From assembly GCF_013911085.1 (NCBI RefSeq), contig NZ_JACERN010000037.1, positions 1 through 59,722 on the forward strand: DNA of 59,722 nucleotides, written 5' to 3'. The notes under the pieces are model-generated. The model did no database searches. It had not been told where the DNA came from and saw only the letters and a program-made list of their open reading frames with translations. Source of the stretch: Aquitalea aquatica. GTDB taxonomy: Bacteria > Pseudomonadota > Gammaproteobacteria > Burkholderiales > Chromobacteriaceae. Each line of letters begins with the position of its first letter. Within the stretch, counting starts at the first letter, position 1. This document shows positions 28,569 through 36,668 of the stretch, piece after piece. A program made the position numbers and the translations under genes.

Positions 28569-28610
28569 GGGCAGGGCAAACCTCGCGCGATTCGCTGGCT
28601 TGCCCTGCCC
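28569..28610 (-). terminator. Inverted repeat after betA
   Basis: GGGCAGGGCAA and TTGCCCTGCCC (11 bp each) are separated by 20 nt, directly after the betA stop. It is probably the betA terminator or an mRNA-stabilising structure. Confidence 0.55.
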
Positions 28611-28621
28611 GCGACCCTGGC

Positions 28622-30337
28622 TTAGTGTGCCGGCGTGGTGGCGCTGGCGGGCCAGGGAAAATCCGCCGTACCCATCAGCCGTACCGGCTGCGTGCCGGCG
28701 GTGAAATACGCGGCTTGCGAACGTGGCAATGACGTGCGGCCACGAATGGCATCGGCCAGTTTCTCCGCCATCATGATGACCGGCGCATTGAGGTTGCCGG
28801 TGGTGACACGCGGCATGATGGAGGCGTCTACCACGCGCAGGCCGTCCACGCCGTGCACCAGGCCGTCCTTGTCCACTACTGCCATGTCGTCGTAGCCCAT
28901 CTTGCAGGTACAGGACGGGTGTAGCGCGGTTTCGGCATGTTCGCGCACGAAAGCGTCGATCTCGGCATCGCTCTGAATCTTCATGCCCGGCTTGATTTCT
29001 TCGCCACGGAATTCATCAAACGCCTGCTGGGCGATGATTTCGCGCGTCAGCCGCACGCCAGCGCGGAATTCCTGCCAGTCCACTGCATGCGCCATGTAAT
29101 TGAACTGGAGCAAGGGTTTGACGCGCGGGTCGCGGCTGGCCAGCCGCACAAAACCGGTACTGGGCGAGCGCATGGAGCCGACATGGCACTGGAAACCGTG
29201 CGCCTTCACCGGATTGCTGCCGTCGTAATTCATCGCCAGCGGAATGAAGTGGTATTGCAGGTTGGGCCAGGCAAAGTCGCTGTTGCTGCGGATGAAACCA
29301 CCGGCCTCGAAATGGTTGGTGGCCCCCAGGCCGGTGCCGTTCAGATACCACTCCACGCCGATGGGCGGCTTGTTCCACCACTGCAGCGCCGGGTAAATGG
29401 AAACCGGCTTGGTGCAGTGGTATTGCAGATACATTTCCAGATGGTCTTGCAGGTTCTCGCCCACGCCGGGCAGGTGTACCACGCTGCTGATGCCGTGTTG
29501 TTTGAGCTGGTCGGCATTGCCCACACCGGAACGCTGCAATAGCTGCGGGCTGGCAATCGCGCCGTTGCAGACAATGACTTCGCGCCGCGCTTCGGCCTGT
29601 TGCAGGTTGCCGCCTTGCAGATAGCTCACGCCCACGGCGCGGTTGCCGGCAAACTGGATCTGGTCAGCCAGTGCGCGGGTTTTTACCGTGAGATTGGCGC
29701 GGGTGCGCGCCTGATCCAGATAGGCCAGCGAGGTACTGCAGCGGCGACCGGATGGCGTAGTGGTGCGGTCCATCGGCCCGAAGCCTTCCTGGCGGTAGCC
29801 ATTGAGGTCGTCGGTGCGCGGGTAACCTGCCTGCTCGCCTGCCGCGATAAAGGCGTGGTACAGCGGGTTGTTGTCCGGCCGTGGGGTGGTGACATGCAGC
29901 GGGCCTTCGCCGCCATGAAAGTCGTTGGCACCCTTGTCGTAGCTTTCCGCCTTGCGGAAGTAGGGCAGGCAGTCCAGATAGCTCCAGTTTTCCAGCCCGC
30001 TGTTTTCGGCCCAGCCGTCAAAGTCCAGCGCATTGCCGCGGATGTACACCATGCCGTTGATCAAGGACGAGCCACCCAGCCCCATGCCCCGGCCCTGGGT
30101 CATGATGCGGTTGCCCATATGTGGTTCCGGCAGCGTGGTGTAGGCCCAGTTATAGGTGGTGCCTTGCAGCGGGTAGGCCAGCGCCGCCGGCATCTGGGTG
30201 CGCCAGTCCAGCCGCCAGTCCGGGCCGCCGGCTTCCAGCAGCAGCACGCTGACATCGGCATCTTCGGTGAGGCGGGCAGCCAGCACACAACCGGCAGAAC
30301 CGGCCCCGACGATGATGTAATCGAACTGTTGCGACAT
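28622..30337 (-). CDS. betA: Choline dehydrogenase
   Basis: A 571-residue GMC-family flavoprotein oxidising choline to betaine aldehyde (and on to betaine). The FAD-binding loop is [19 protein letters not shown] at the N-terminus. The GMC signatures are [20 protein letters not shown] (about residues 77-96) and [15 protein letters not shown] (about 258-272). The C-terminal HPSCTCKMG and [11 protein letters not shown]-like region ([17 protein letters not shown]) carries the active-site His and Asn. GGAG lies 7 nt before ATG 30337. betB is upstream, 201 bp away, on the same strand. betI is absent here. Confidence 0.95.
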   Translation of the reverse strand: MSQQFDYIIVGAGSAGCVLAARLTEDADVSVLLLEAGGPDWRLDWRTQMPAALAYPLQGTTYNWAYTTLPEPHMGNRIMTQGRGMGLGGSSLINGMVYIRGNALDFDGWAENSGLENWSYLDCLPYFRKAESYDKGANDFHGGEGPLHVTTPRPDNNPLYHAFIAAGEQAGYPRTDDLNGYRQEGFGPMDRTTTPSGRRCSTSLAYLDQARTRANLTVKTRALADQIQFAGNRAVGVSYLQGGNLQQAEARREVIVCNGAIASPQLLQRSGVGNADQLKQHGISSVVHLPGVGENLQDHLEMYLQYHCTKPVSIYPALQWWNKPPIGVEWYLNGTGLGATNHFEAGGFIRSNSDFAWPNLQYHFIPLAMNYDGSNPVKAHGFQCHVGSMRSPSTGFVRLASRDPRVKPLLQFNYMAHAVDWQEFRAGVRLTREIIAQQAFDEFRGEEIKPGMKIQSDAEIDAFVREHAETALHPSCTCKMGYDDMAVVDKDGLVHGVDGLRVVDASIMPRVTTGNLNAPVIMMAEKLADAIRGRTSLPRSQAAYFTAGTQPVRLMGTADFPWPASATTPAH

Positions 30338-30538
30338 GGGTGCTCCTTGCTACGGATGGTTCAGACAAGACAAGGGCAGGCCGTGAGGTCTGCCGTTATC
30401 GTGTGGATGACCGGGTGAGCCACTTGGCGCGGCTGACAAAATAAGGCAGAGCCCCTGGTGCAAGGCGCGCCGACGCAGACAGTACAAGCAGTACGGCAAG
30501 GCGGGGTAACGCTGCAACAGGAGTTCTGCTGGCAGCGC

Positions 30539-32002
30539 TCAGGCGTAAGGACTGGCCACCCCGGTCAGCTCCACATACACGCTCTTGCGCTGGGTGTAGC
30601 AGTCGATGGCGGTAAGGCTGTTTTCATAGCCCAGGCCCGATTCCTTGTAGCCACCAAACGGCATTTCAATCGGCGTGATGTTGTAGTTGTTGATCCAGCA
30701 CACCCCAGCTTGCAGCTTGGCCACCACGCGGTGGGCGCGTGCCAGGTCGCGGGTGAACACCCCCGCCGCCAGCCCCAGCCGGGTGGCATTGGCGCGCTGG
30801 ATGACTTCGGCCTCGTCGTCGAACACCAGTACCGACATCACCGGGCCAAAGATTTCCTCGCTGACAATGCGCATGTCGTCGCGGCACTGGTCGAAAATGG
30901 TGGGGGCGATGAACCAGCCGGCTTCGCAGCTCGGTACGATCACGCGCTGGCCACCGGCGGCCAGTACCGCGCCTTCGCTCTGGCCGATGTCGATGTACTT
31001 GAGCACGCTTTGCGCATGGCTGGGCGATACCTGTGCCCCCACCTGGGTGTCCGGGTGCATCGGGTCGCCAATCTTCAACAGCGCCGTGCGTTCTTTCAGA
31101 CGCTGCATGAAGGCGGCGTGGATGCTGCGGGCCACGAACACGCGGGTGCCGTTGGTGCAGATTTCGCCCTGGGTATAGAAGTTGGCCAGCATGGCGGCAG
31201 ACACCGCCTGTTCGATGTCGGCATCGTCAAAGATGATCAGCGGCGACTTGCCGCCCAGCTCCATGGTGACGCGCTTGAGCGTGCTGGCCGCGTCTTTCAT
31301 GATGGCCTTGCCGGTATCCACCGAGCCGGTAATCGACACCTTGGCCACGCGTTCGTCTGCAATCAGCTGGCGCGCCACGGACGAGCTGCCCTGGATCACG
31401 TTGAACACGCCATCCGGCACGCCGGCTTCGCTGTAGATTTCAGCCAGCAGCGCCGCGCTCATCGGCGTCATGCCCGAGGGCTTGTAAATCATGGCATTGC
31501 CACAGGCCAGTGCCGGGGCGGATTTCCAGCAGGCAATCTGGATGGGGTAGTTCCACGCGCCTATGCCCAGGCATACGCCCAGCGGCTCGCGCCGGGTATA
31601 GGCAAATGCGCCCTTGAGCTGAAAGTGCTCGCCGTGAATGCCAGCGGCCATGCCGGCAAAGTATTCGATGCAATCGGCACCGGACAGCACATCCACCGCC
31701 TCGGCTTCCTGGATGGGCTTGCCGTTGTCGCGTACTTCCAGCTCGGCCAGCTCGCGGTTGCGTGCACGCAGAATGCCCACCGCCTTGTTCATGATGCGGC
31801 CACGCTCGGCCCCGGTCATTTCGCTCCACACGGCAAAGCCGGCTTCGGCACTCTTCACCGCCTGTTCGGCCTCGGCCGCGCCAGCCTGCTGCACCTTGCA
31901 CAGCAGTGCGCCAGTGGCGGGGTTGAAGTTGTCGGCGAGCGGCAGCGCTGGATTGTCCAGGTAGCGGCCACCGATATAGCTTTTCAGGATGCCATCTTGC
32001 AC
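30539..32002 (-). CDS. betB: Betaine aldehyde dehydrogenase
   Basis: A 487-residue NAD(P)-dependent aldehyde dehydrogenase forming glycine betaine. The active site shows VTMELGGKSPLIIFDDAD (catalytic Glu) and FYTQGEICTNGTRVFV (nucleophilic Cys). The GTG at 32002 is chosen because AAGGAAG lies 5 nt before it and the length then equals the family's ~490. An in-frame ATG at 32083 would add 27 poorly conserved residues. A TGTC-N17-TGTC site lies 87 bp upstream. betA follows downstream in the same direction. Confidence 0.94.
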   Translation of the reverse strand: MQDGILKSYIGGRYLDNPALPLADNFNPATGALLCKVQQAGAAEAEQAVKSAEAGFAVWSEMTGAERGRIMNKAVGILRARNRELAELEVRDNGKPIQEAEAVDVLSGADCIEYFAGMAAGIHGEHFQLKGAFAYTRREPLGVCLGIGAWNYPIQIACWKSAPALACGNAMIYKPSGMTPMSAALLAEIYSEAGVPDGVFNVIQGSSSVARQLIADERVAKVSITGSVDTGKAIMKDAASTLKRVTMELGGKSPLIIFDDADIEQAVSAAMLANFYTQGEICTNGTRVFVARSIHAAFMQRLKERTALLKIGDPMHPDTQVGAQVSPSHAQSVLKYIDIGQSEGAVLAAGGQRVIVPSCEAGWFIAPTIFDQCRDDMRIVSEEIFGPVMSVLVFDDEAEVIQRANATRLGLAAGVFTRDLARAHRVVAKLQAGVCWINNYNITPIEMPFGGYKESGLGYENSLTAIDCYTQRKSVYVELTGVASPYA

Positions 32003-32038
32003 GGTGTCTTCCTTGTGTTCTGGGTAGGCGATTGCCGA

Positions 32039-32061
32039 TGATGGCATTGATTTAGCCATCA
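32039..32061. promoter_or_regulatory. Inverted repeat in the betB leader
   Basis: TGATGGC-N9-GCCATCA lies between the proposed GbdR site and the betB start. It could be an operator for a TetR-type repressor such as BetI (not in this window) or an mRNA hairpin. Only symmetry and position support it. Confidence 0.3.
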
Positions 32062-32088
32062 GGCAGGGAAGCTTGCGTGTCAAAAGCC

Positions 32089-32113
32089 GACACGGGGGCG
32101 GATTGTGGCGACA
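32089..32113 (-). promoter_or_regulatory. Proposed GbdR operator, betB
   Basis: On the minus strand TGTCG starts at 32113 and TGTCG again at 32092: two TGTC direct repeats with a 21-bp period. The proximal repeat is 87 bp upstream of the betB GTG. Orientation is toward betB, as at the other sites. Confidence 0.62.
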
Positions 32114-32158
32114 TGGGGGAGGCGGTGGCCTGCGCTGGTTGCTTGATGCTGGTGGGTA

Positions 32159-32222
32159 GGAATCCGCTTGGCGCGGATGATGGTGTGAATGCCGCTTCCG
32201 CGCGGCGGCCGGGAAGGAGGGA
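32159..32222 (+). repeat. 64-nt repeat module, left copy
   Basis: Shared blocks with 34737-34801, in the same order and spacing: GGAATCCG, GCGGATGATG, TGCCGCTTC, GCGCGGCGG and AAGGAGGG. The first two blocks form a small hairpin (ATCCGC-N5-GCGGAT here). The two copies are direct repeats on either side of the OLD-family gene. Confidence 0.65.
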
Positions 32223-32243
32223 TTGCTTGGCCAATCCCTCCTT
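32214..32243. repeat. 12-bp-stem hairpin inside the left repeat region
   Basis: AAGGAGGGATTG, CTTGGC loop and CAATCCCTCCTT form a perfect 12-bp stem. It has no T-run. It overlaps the end of the 64-nt module and is not conserved in the other copy. Confidence 0.7.
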
Positions 32244-32303
32244 CACCTCCAAGGCCACCCCACAAGCATGGCCTGCGGCTGCCCTCCGGGACCCGACCAG
32301 GGC

Positions 32304-32418
32304 GAGGCGCGCCTGAACTCGCGATTGGCTACCGTCCAATCGCTCAAACAGCCAGCCGCTTAAAACCGCAGCAGCGCCACCCGTCGGCATGCTTGACGGG
32401 GCCCAGGTTTGGCGTTGG
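32304..32418 (+). repeat. Dispersed hairpin repeat, copy 1
   Basis: About 115 nt matching the minus strand of 59603-59722. Identical blocks are a 23-nt block at 32304-32326 (containing GGCGCGCC), AATCGCTCAAACA at 32339-32351, and 30 identical bases at 32376-32405. It folds into two hairpins: GCGATTGG-N7-CCAATCGC (32321-32343) and CCCGTC-N9-GACGGG (32380-32400). The linkers between hairpins vary more than the stems. Confidence 0.8.
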
Positions 32419-32605
32419 TGCGGTGGGAAAGACGGGGAGATGAGGGTTACTTTGTATGGTAAAGCCAATACGGGAAATGGAGTTTCTGGTTTCGACCCTA
32501 AGAGGTCGTTGGCTGCTAGGGAATGCGTCCGCTAATGCTTTGACCAAAGCGGCTCGTTAGCGTGTCCAGCGGCAAAGCCGCGTGCTTGAGCGAGTTGTTG
32601 TCTAA

Positions 32606-34264
32606 CTACTCTGCCACACTTTGTAAGTAATCTGAGTAAAGGTACTCGGACTCAGTAATTATGTTTACAGTCCGACCAAATTTCTCATGCATTGCATTGC
32701 GTAATTCGGCTAGCATGAATTTCCCTAGGCGTTTTTCGGCCGGCAGTGGCACATTCTCTCCCATAAGCGCTAGGGTGTCCGGGGCATTATCACTTTTGTA
32801 AAGCTTCTTCTTTGCCTCGTCACGTTTTCTTGAAAACTTGTGGGCCAGCTTGTTATGCTTAGTCAGGGCAATCTCATCAAGCCATTCACGTATAGTTGCA
32901 GGGTCTTCATCAAGTAAAACTCCAATGTGCTCGGGGATTGCGAAGTAGCTTTCAATATCAGAATATTCAGTAATAAAGGCCTTTGCACCGCATTTTTCTA
33001 TCTTGTCACGTAGAGATTCTTCCTCATCTTTTGTTAGGAAATCATTGTCAGCGTGAATTATTACCGTGCATTCTGGGGCTGATGCCAAAATAAATTCACA
33101 TAGGGAGTAGGCGGAATTTAGGTTGGTAGAAGCCTTGTATGAATATATGAGCGTCCTGGCCATATCGAAGCCAGACCCCTCCGCCAAAATTTTCATCATA
33201 TCGAGGTTTGTGTCCTCAGTTAGGAGGACATGTTTGATTTTTCCATTTATTAACTTGTCGAAACTATCAAGTGCACCAATATCCATAAGCATAGGGACTT
33301 TTTCGAGAGAATTGCCCTGCTCCTGAATTTTTCCACCTTTCATCCAGACAAAATTGGCCTCACCATATAAAGCTTCCACTAGGTGCCTACTGTGTGTGGA
33401 TACGATAATTTTCGTCTCCAAATTTTCGACTAGTGCAACAAATGACGCTGCTAGCAGGCCTTGATTGTCTGGGTGTAAGTGTGAGTCAGGTTCGTCTAAT
33501 AGCAATAGCTTTGGCTTGAAGAGGGTTGCATATGAGAAGATTTGCAATGTTTGAAGTACGCCCGTTCCAATGAGTTCAATGGGTTTTAATGACTGACTGG
33601 TACCTGCCTTAATCAATACTTCTATGTAATTGTCATGAACAGGATCAAATCTGATATCAATAGAAAAATTAGGAAAAATCAGCTTCATCAACTGAATTAA
33701 TTCATTGAGAAGTTTTTTGGTTTTTATTAATAAAAGAACATTTCTCAGATAAAGATTTGCGTCTCCACTTGCAACACCCTTCCTTATAACGCTTTCAGAG
33801 CGATATTCCTCTACTTCTGGAATTCCGGCCAAACCTGGAACATAAACTGAGAATGGCGGGATGAATGCTGTGACCATGGCGCCAATAACCGGATTGCCGT
33901 GTCGTTCGCAGCCAACATTACCTTCGTTTCTTCCGCGATATACGCGGACTGTGTATTGGTCGTCATCACCCTCAACGACTCCCCTTACTCTGAGGTAACC
34001 AAATGCGGATTGGTTTTGATACGGGTCGCCATTGCGAAGGTCAACGAAATTTCTAGCAGGGCAGTAAAGAAGAGACTGTTGGGTGAATGTAACCTTGTCC
34101 AGCCGTCTCGCCGCAACGGCAGCACCAGCGCAAAAATGTATACCTTGGAGCATACTACTTTTGCCAGCGTTATTAGCACCGACCAATACATTTATCTCGC
34201 CCAGATTAATTTCAGCTTTCTGGACCCGCTTGAACCGCTCTACTTCAATGCTAGTGATTTCCAT
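32606..34264 (-). CDS. OLD-family ATPase with TOPRIM nuclease domain
   Basis: A 552-residue protein starting MEITSIEVERFKRVQKAEIN. Walker A is GANNAGKSS (29-37), the OLD signature GTGVLQ is near 233, Walker B is LLLLDEPDSHLHP (253-265), and the H-loop is STHSRH (289-294). The TOPRIM domain follows, with Glu350 and the Asp-x-Asp pair at 405-407 (HADNDF). OLD nucleases act in phage defence, alone (class 1) or with partners as in Gabija; no UvrD-like or other partner lies next to it. The region is visibly AT-rich against its GC-rich neighbours and has different codon use, so it is probably horizontally acquired. A longer frame to 34414 adds no conserved sequence. Confidence 0.88.
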   Translation of the reverse strand: MEITSIEVERFKRVQKAEINLGEINVLVGANNAGKSSMLQGIHFCAGAAVAARRLDKVTFTQQSLLYCPARNFVDLRNGDPYQNQSAFGYLRVRGVVEGDDDQYTVRVYRGRNEGNVGCERHGNPVIGAMVTAFIPPFSVYVPGLAGIPEVEEYRSESVIRKGVASGDANLYLRNVLLLIKTKKLLNELIQLMKLIFPNFSIDIRFDPVHDNYIEVLIKAGTSQSLKPIELIGTGVLQTLQIFSYATLFKPKLLLLDEPDSHLHPDNQGLLAASFVALVENLETKIIVSTHSRHLVEALYGEANFVWMKGGKIQEQGNSLEKVPMLMDIGALDSFDKLINGKIKHVLLTEDTNLDMMKILAEGSGFDMARTLIYSYKASTNLNSAYSLCEFILASAPECTVIIHADNDFLTKDEEESLRDKIEKCGAKAFITEYSDIESYFAIPEHIGVLLDEDPATIREWLDEIALTKHNKLAHKFSRKRDEAKKKLYKSDNAPDTLALMGENVPLPAEKRLGKFMLAELRNAMHEKFGRTVNIITESEYLYSDYLQSVAE

Positions 34265-34736
34265 TGTGTAACCTAGTAATACAACTGGATTGTATGCGGC
34301 AAATCCACCGTCTAATCTGCAAATTACGCTGCCTATTCTGCCAAGAATAAGCGGCAACCCTGCCAATGCTTGATCTAACGGACCAAGTCCGTTGACAAAC
34401 GCAGCAGTCATCACATGTATTGGCGGGCGACTGCTTTTCCGTCACGTGCCAGCTGGCTGCTGATGGCCAACAGCAGCTATGCTATCACATTGACATAATC
34501 TCTTGGCCCGAGTCAGGCCCCTGCTTCATCACCTTTCACGACAGCAAGCATCGCGCTGGCCAAACCCATTCCCGTCAGCGCAAGCCGAGGTGGATGTGCC
34601 GCCCCCTTGTACACCTGCCTGCTATCTCTCCGGTCCATCCCGGCGCAGCAAAAGACAGGGCCACGACGGCGGGGCGAGTGCCGCGAGTTGTCTTTGCCCT
34701 TGATTTTTATGCAGTGTTCGAAGGATTGGGCTGCTG

Positions 34737-34801
34737 GGAATCCGTGCGTGCGGATGATGATTCGCCTTGCCGCTTCGGCGCGGCGGATGGCAAGGAGGGG
34801 A
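34737..34801 (+). repeat. 64-nt repeat module, right copy
   Basis: Same blocks as 32159-32222 in direct orientation. It is followed after 5 nt by GGTGCGGTGGG-AA-GACGG, which in the left copy appears only after the ~190-nt insertion carrying the hairpin repeat (at about 32417-32436). The right copy thus looks like the module without that insert. Confidence 0.62.
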
Positions 34802-34904
34802 GTGTCGGTGCGGTGGGGAATTGACGGATTGCCGCATGGTGGCCGGCTATGCGGCATTGTGTTCAGTCAGTGCACTATCCTGTCTGCCACTGCGCTGCAT
34901 AAAC

Positions 34905-34930
34905 AAAGCCCTCCGCAGCGGGAGGGCTTT
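34905..34930 (-). terminator. Terminator of slyD
   Basis: AAAGCCCTCC, 6-nt loop and GGAGGGCTTT form a 10-bp stem 22 nt past the slyD stop, with T residues on the minus strand (CTTTGTTT). Confidence 0.88.
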
Positions 34931-34951
34931 GACAGTCAGACAAGGGGAGAA

Positions 34952-35428
34952 TCAGTGCTGATGCCCGTGCTCGCCATGCACATGCTGGTGAGCAATTTCC
35001 TCGGCCGTGGCCGCCCGTACATTCAGCACGGTGATGGCAAAGCGCAGGGTCTTGCCGCACAGCGGGTGGTTGCCGTCCAGCAACACGGTGGGGCCTTTGA
35101 TCTTGGTGACAAAGTAGTAGCGCGGCTCGCCATCCGGGCCGATGCGCTGGATCTGGCCGCCTACCTTGATGCCGGGCGGGAAGTCGGCCTTGGGCATGGT
35201 GGTGACTAGGGCTTCGTCGCGTTCTCCGAAGGTGTCTTCGGTGGCCAGCTCCAGCGTGGTTTGAAAGCCGGCTTCCTGGCCTTCCAGTGCGGCTTCCAGC
35301 TTGGCGAACAGATTGTCGTAATCGCCGTGCAGGTAGGAAACGGGGTGCTTGCCATCGTCGTAAACCTGGCCTTGGCTGTCGGACACTTTCATGCGCAGGG
35401 TGACGGCGCTGTTTTCAGTGATTTTCAT
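34952..35428 (-). CDS. slyD: FKBP-type peptidyl-prolyl isomerase, SlyD-like
   Basis: A 158-residue FKBP-fold prolyl isomerase and chaperone with the SlyD insert-in-flap arrangement (LYQ.HG-type segment seen as YLHGDYDNLFAKLEAALEGQ). The C-terminus is His-rich (HQHVHGEHGHQH) and may bind nickel or other metals as in SlyD. Ala-rich VTVLNVRAATAEEI ends the fold. The internal ATG 35428 is preferred because conserved sequence MKITENSAVTLRMKV begins there; ATG 35437 is 3 codons upstream. It is monocistronic. Confidence 0.88.
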   Translation of the reverse strand: MKITENSAVTLRMKVSDSQGQVYDDGKHPVSYLHGDYDNLFAKLEAALEGQEAGFQTTLELATEDTFGERDEALVTTMPKADFPPGIKVGGQIQRIGPDGEPRYYFVTKIKGPTVLLDGNHPLCGKTLRFAITVLNVRAATAEEIAHQHVHGEHGHQH

Positions 35429-35574
35429 GGTGGGCAATGGGCTAATAAATTGGGCCGGGAAGGTTGGCAGCTCGGCGCTGGAGTGTCAACTTGCCGGCCA
35501 CATTGCGTGCAGTCGTGTTTGCCCCATCGTTGCATGCCTTGTCGTGGCGGTGGGGCAGTCGAACCTGCAAGCAG

Positions 35575-36441
35575 CTAGCGCAACACCACCGTGCGGTTGT
35601 CGTTGAGGAACACCCGCCGCTCCAGGTGATAGCGCACGGCGCGGGCCAGCGCCTGGCATTCCATGTCGCGGCCGGTGGCCTGCAGGTCTTCCGGGGTGCA
35701 GGCGTGGTCTACCCGGTCTACCACTTGTTCGATGATCGGGCCTTCATCCAGATCGTCGGTGATGTAATGCGCGGTGGCGCCGATCAGCTTGACCCCGCGC
35801 TCGTGGGCCTGCCAGTAGGGGCGCGCACCCTTGAAGCCGGGCAGGAAGGAGTGATGGATGTTGATGGCGCGCCCGGCCAGCAGGGCACTGGTTTCGCTGG
35901 ATAGCACCTGCATATAGCGCGCCAGGATCACCAGCTCGGAGCCGGTTTCCTTGATCAGCGCCAGTACGGCGGCTTCCTGTTCGGCCTTGTTAGCCGGGCT
36001 GACCGGCAGGTGGTGAAAGGGCAGGCCGTAGGCTTCGGCTATGGGGGCCAGGTCGCGGTGATTGGAAACAATGGCGGTCACGGTCATTTCCAGGTCGCCC
36101 ATTTTCTGCCGGTACAGCAGGTCGTTCAGGCAGTGGTCCAGCTTGGACACCATGATCATCACCCGCGCCCGCTCGCGGCGGTCGTGCAGCTGCCAGCGCA
36201 AATCCTGATAGTGCTGGTTCATCTCGGCCATGCCGGCCGCCAGCCGTGACCGGTCGAAACTTTCCGCTTGCGGGTGGAAGACGCAGCGCACGAAAAAGCG
36301 CTGGCTGCTGGGGTCGTCGAATACCGCCAGCTCGTCGATATAACAGCCCTGCGACTCCAGCAGGGCAGAGAAACGGGCAACCTGGCCAGAGGCGCTGTGG
36401 CAGGTAAAGCTCAGGACATAAGACGGGGTGGTGGCAATCAT
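35575..36441 (-). CDS. purU: Formyltetrahydrofolate deformylase
   Basis: A 288-residue enzyme hydrolysing 10-formyl-THF to formate and THF. The N-terminal ACT-type domain (VLSFTCHSASGQVARFSALL) is followed by the formyltransferase-like catalytic domain, with MVSKLDHCLNDLLYR, INIHHSFLPGFKGARPY (catalytic Asn and His) and GATAHYITDDLDEGPII (Asp). ATG 36441 is chosen for its GGGAAG site; a longer frame to 36528 is not conserved. In Pseudomonas purU ends the sox operon; here it is divergent from soxB. It recycles THF loaded by sarcosine oxidation. Confidence 0.94.
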   Translation of the reverse strand: MIATTPSYVLSFTCHSASGQVARFSALLESQGCYIDELAVFDDPSSQRFFVRCVFHPQAESFDRSRLAAGMAEMNQHYQDLRWQLHDRRERARVMIMVSKLDHCLNDLLYRQKMGDLEMTVTAIVSNHRDLAPIAEAYGLPFHHLPVSPANKAEQEAAVLALIKETGSELVILARYMQVLSSETSALLAGRAINIHHSFLPGFKGARPYWQAHERGVKLIGATAHYITDDLDEGPIIEQVVDRVDHACTPEDLQATGRDMECQALARAVRYHLERRVFLNDNRTVVLR

Positions 36442-36565
36442 GGCTGGTCTTCCCTTGTAGTACAGGCGTGTTGCCTGCGGTGTGTGCGCTAACCCTAAGG
36501 CCTGTCTGGCCGCTGTGCTGGCTTGCAAACGCCGGATTTACGTCGATTTCAGACATGTTGTGCGG

Positions 36566-36591
36566 TGTCGGCTGTGGGCAAGTGCTTGTCC
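36566..36591 (+). promoter_or_regulatory. Proposed GbdR operator, soxB (and purU)
   Basis: TGTCGG at 36566 and TGTCC at 36587 are direct repeats with a 21-bp period. The proximal repeat ends 78 bp upstream of the soxB ATG. purU starts 125 bp away on the other side and could share the site. Confidence 0.65.
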
Positions 36592-36668
36592 TTTTCAGCC
36601 AAACGGGATAGGGGAGAGGCCGGGAGAATGGGCCTTGTCCGAATACATCCACCCCGCTGGAGCCGCAG

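Larger units (their letters stand above)
32003..32605. other. Intergenic region upstream of betB carrying nested repeats
   Basis: About 600 bp without a convincing gene. It holds the betB promoter region with a proposed GbdR site, a 64-nt module also found at 34737, a 12-bp-stem hairpin, a copy of a dispersed hairpin repeat, and an unassigned stretch at 32440-32605. The last part contains GCGGC-AAA-GCCGC at about 32570-32582 near the OLD gene stop. Confidence 0.6.
34265..34951. other. Intergenic region between OLD gene and slyD
   Basis: About 690 bp without a supported gene. The base composition rises from AT-rich next to the OLD start to GC-rich by about 34550, marking the island edge. It contains GCTGCTG-N6-CAGCAGC near 34451-34470, the right copy of the 64-nt module (34737-34801), a TGCCGCAT-N11-ATGCGGCA inverted repeat at 34830-34856 and the slyD terminator. 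Confidence 0.55.

Noticed and set aside
32077-32316. 79-codon plus-strand frame upstream of betB
   Set aside because: It covers the proposed operator and repeat modules and lacks a ribosome site.
34420-34830. Short plus-strand frames between the OLD gene and slyD
   Set aside because: They run over repeat modules and a hairpin. The similar peptide from the other module copy (AASARR) follows from DNA repeat identity, with the frame shifting between copies.
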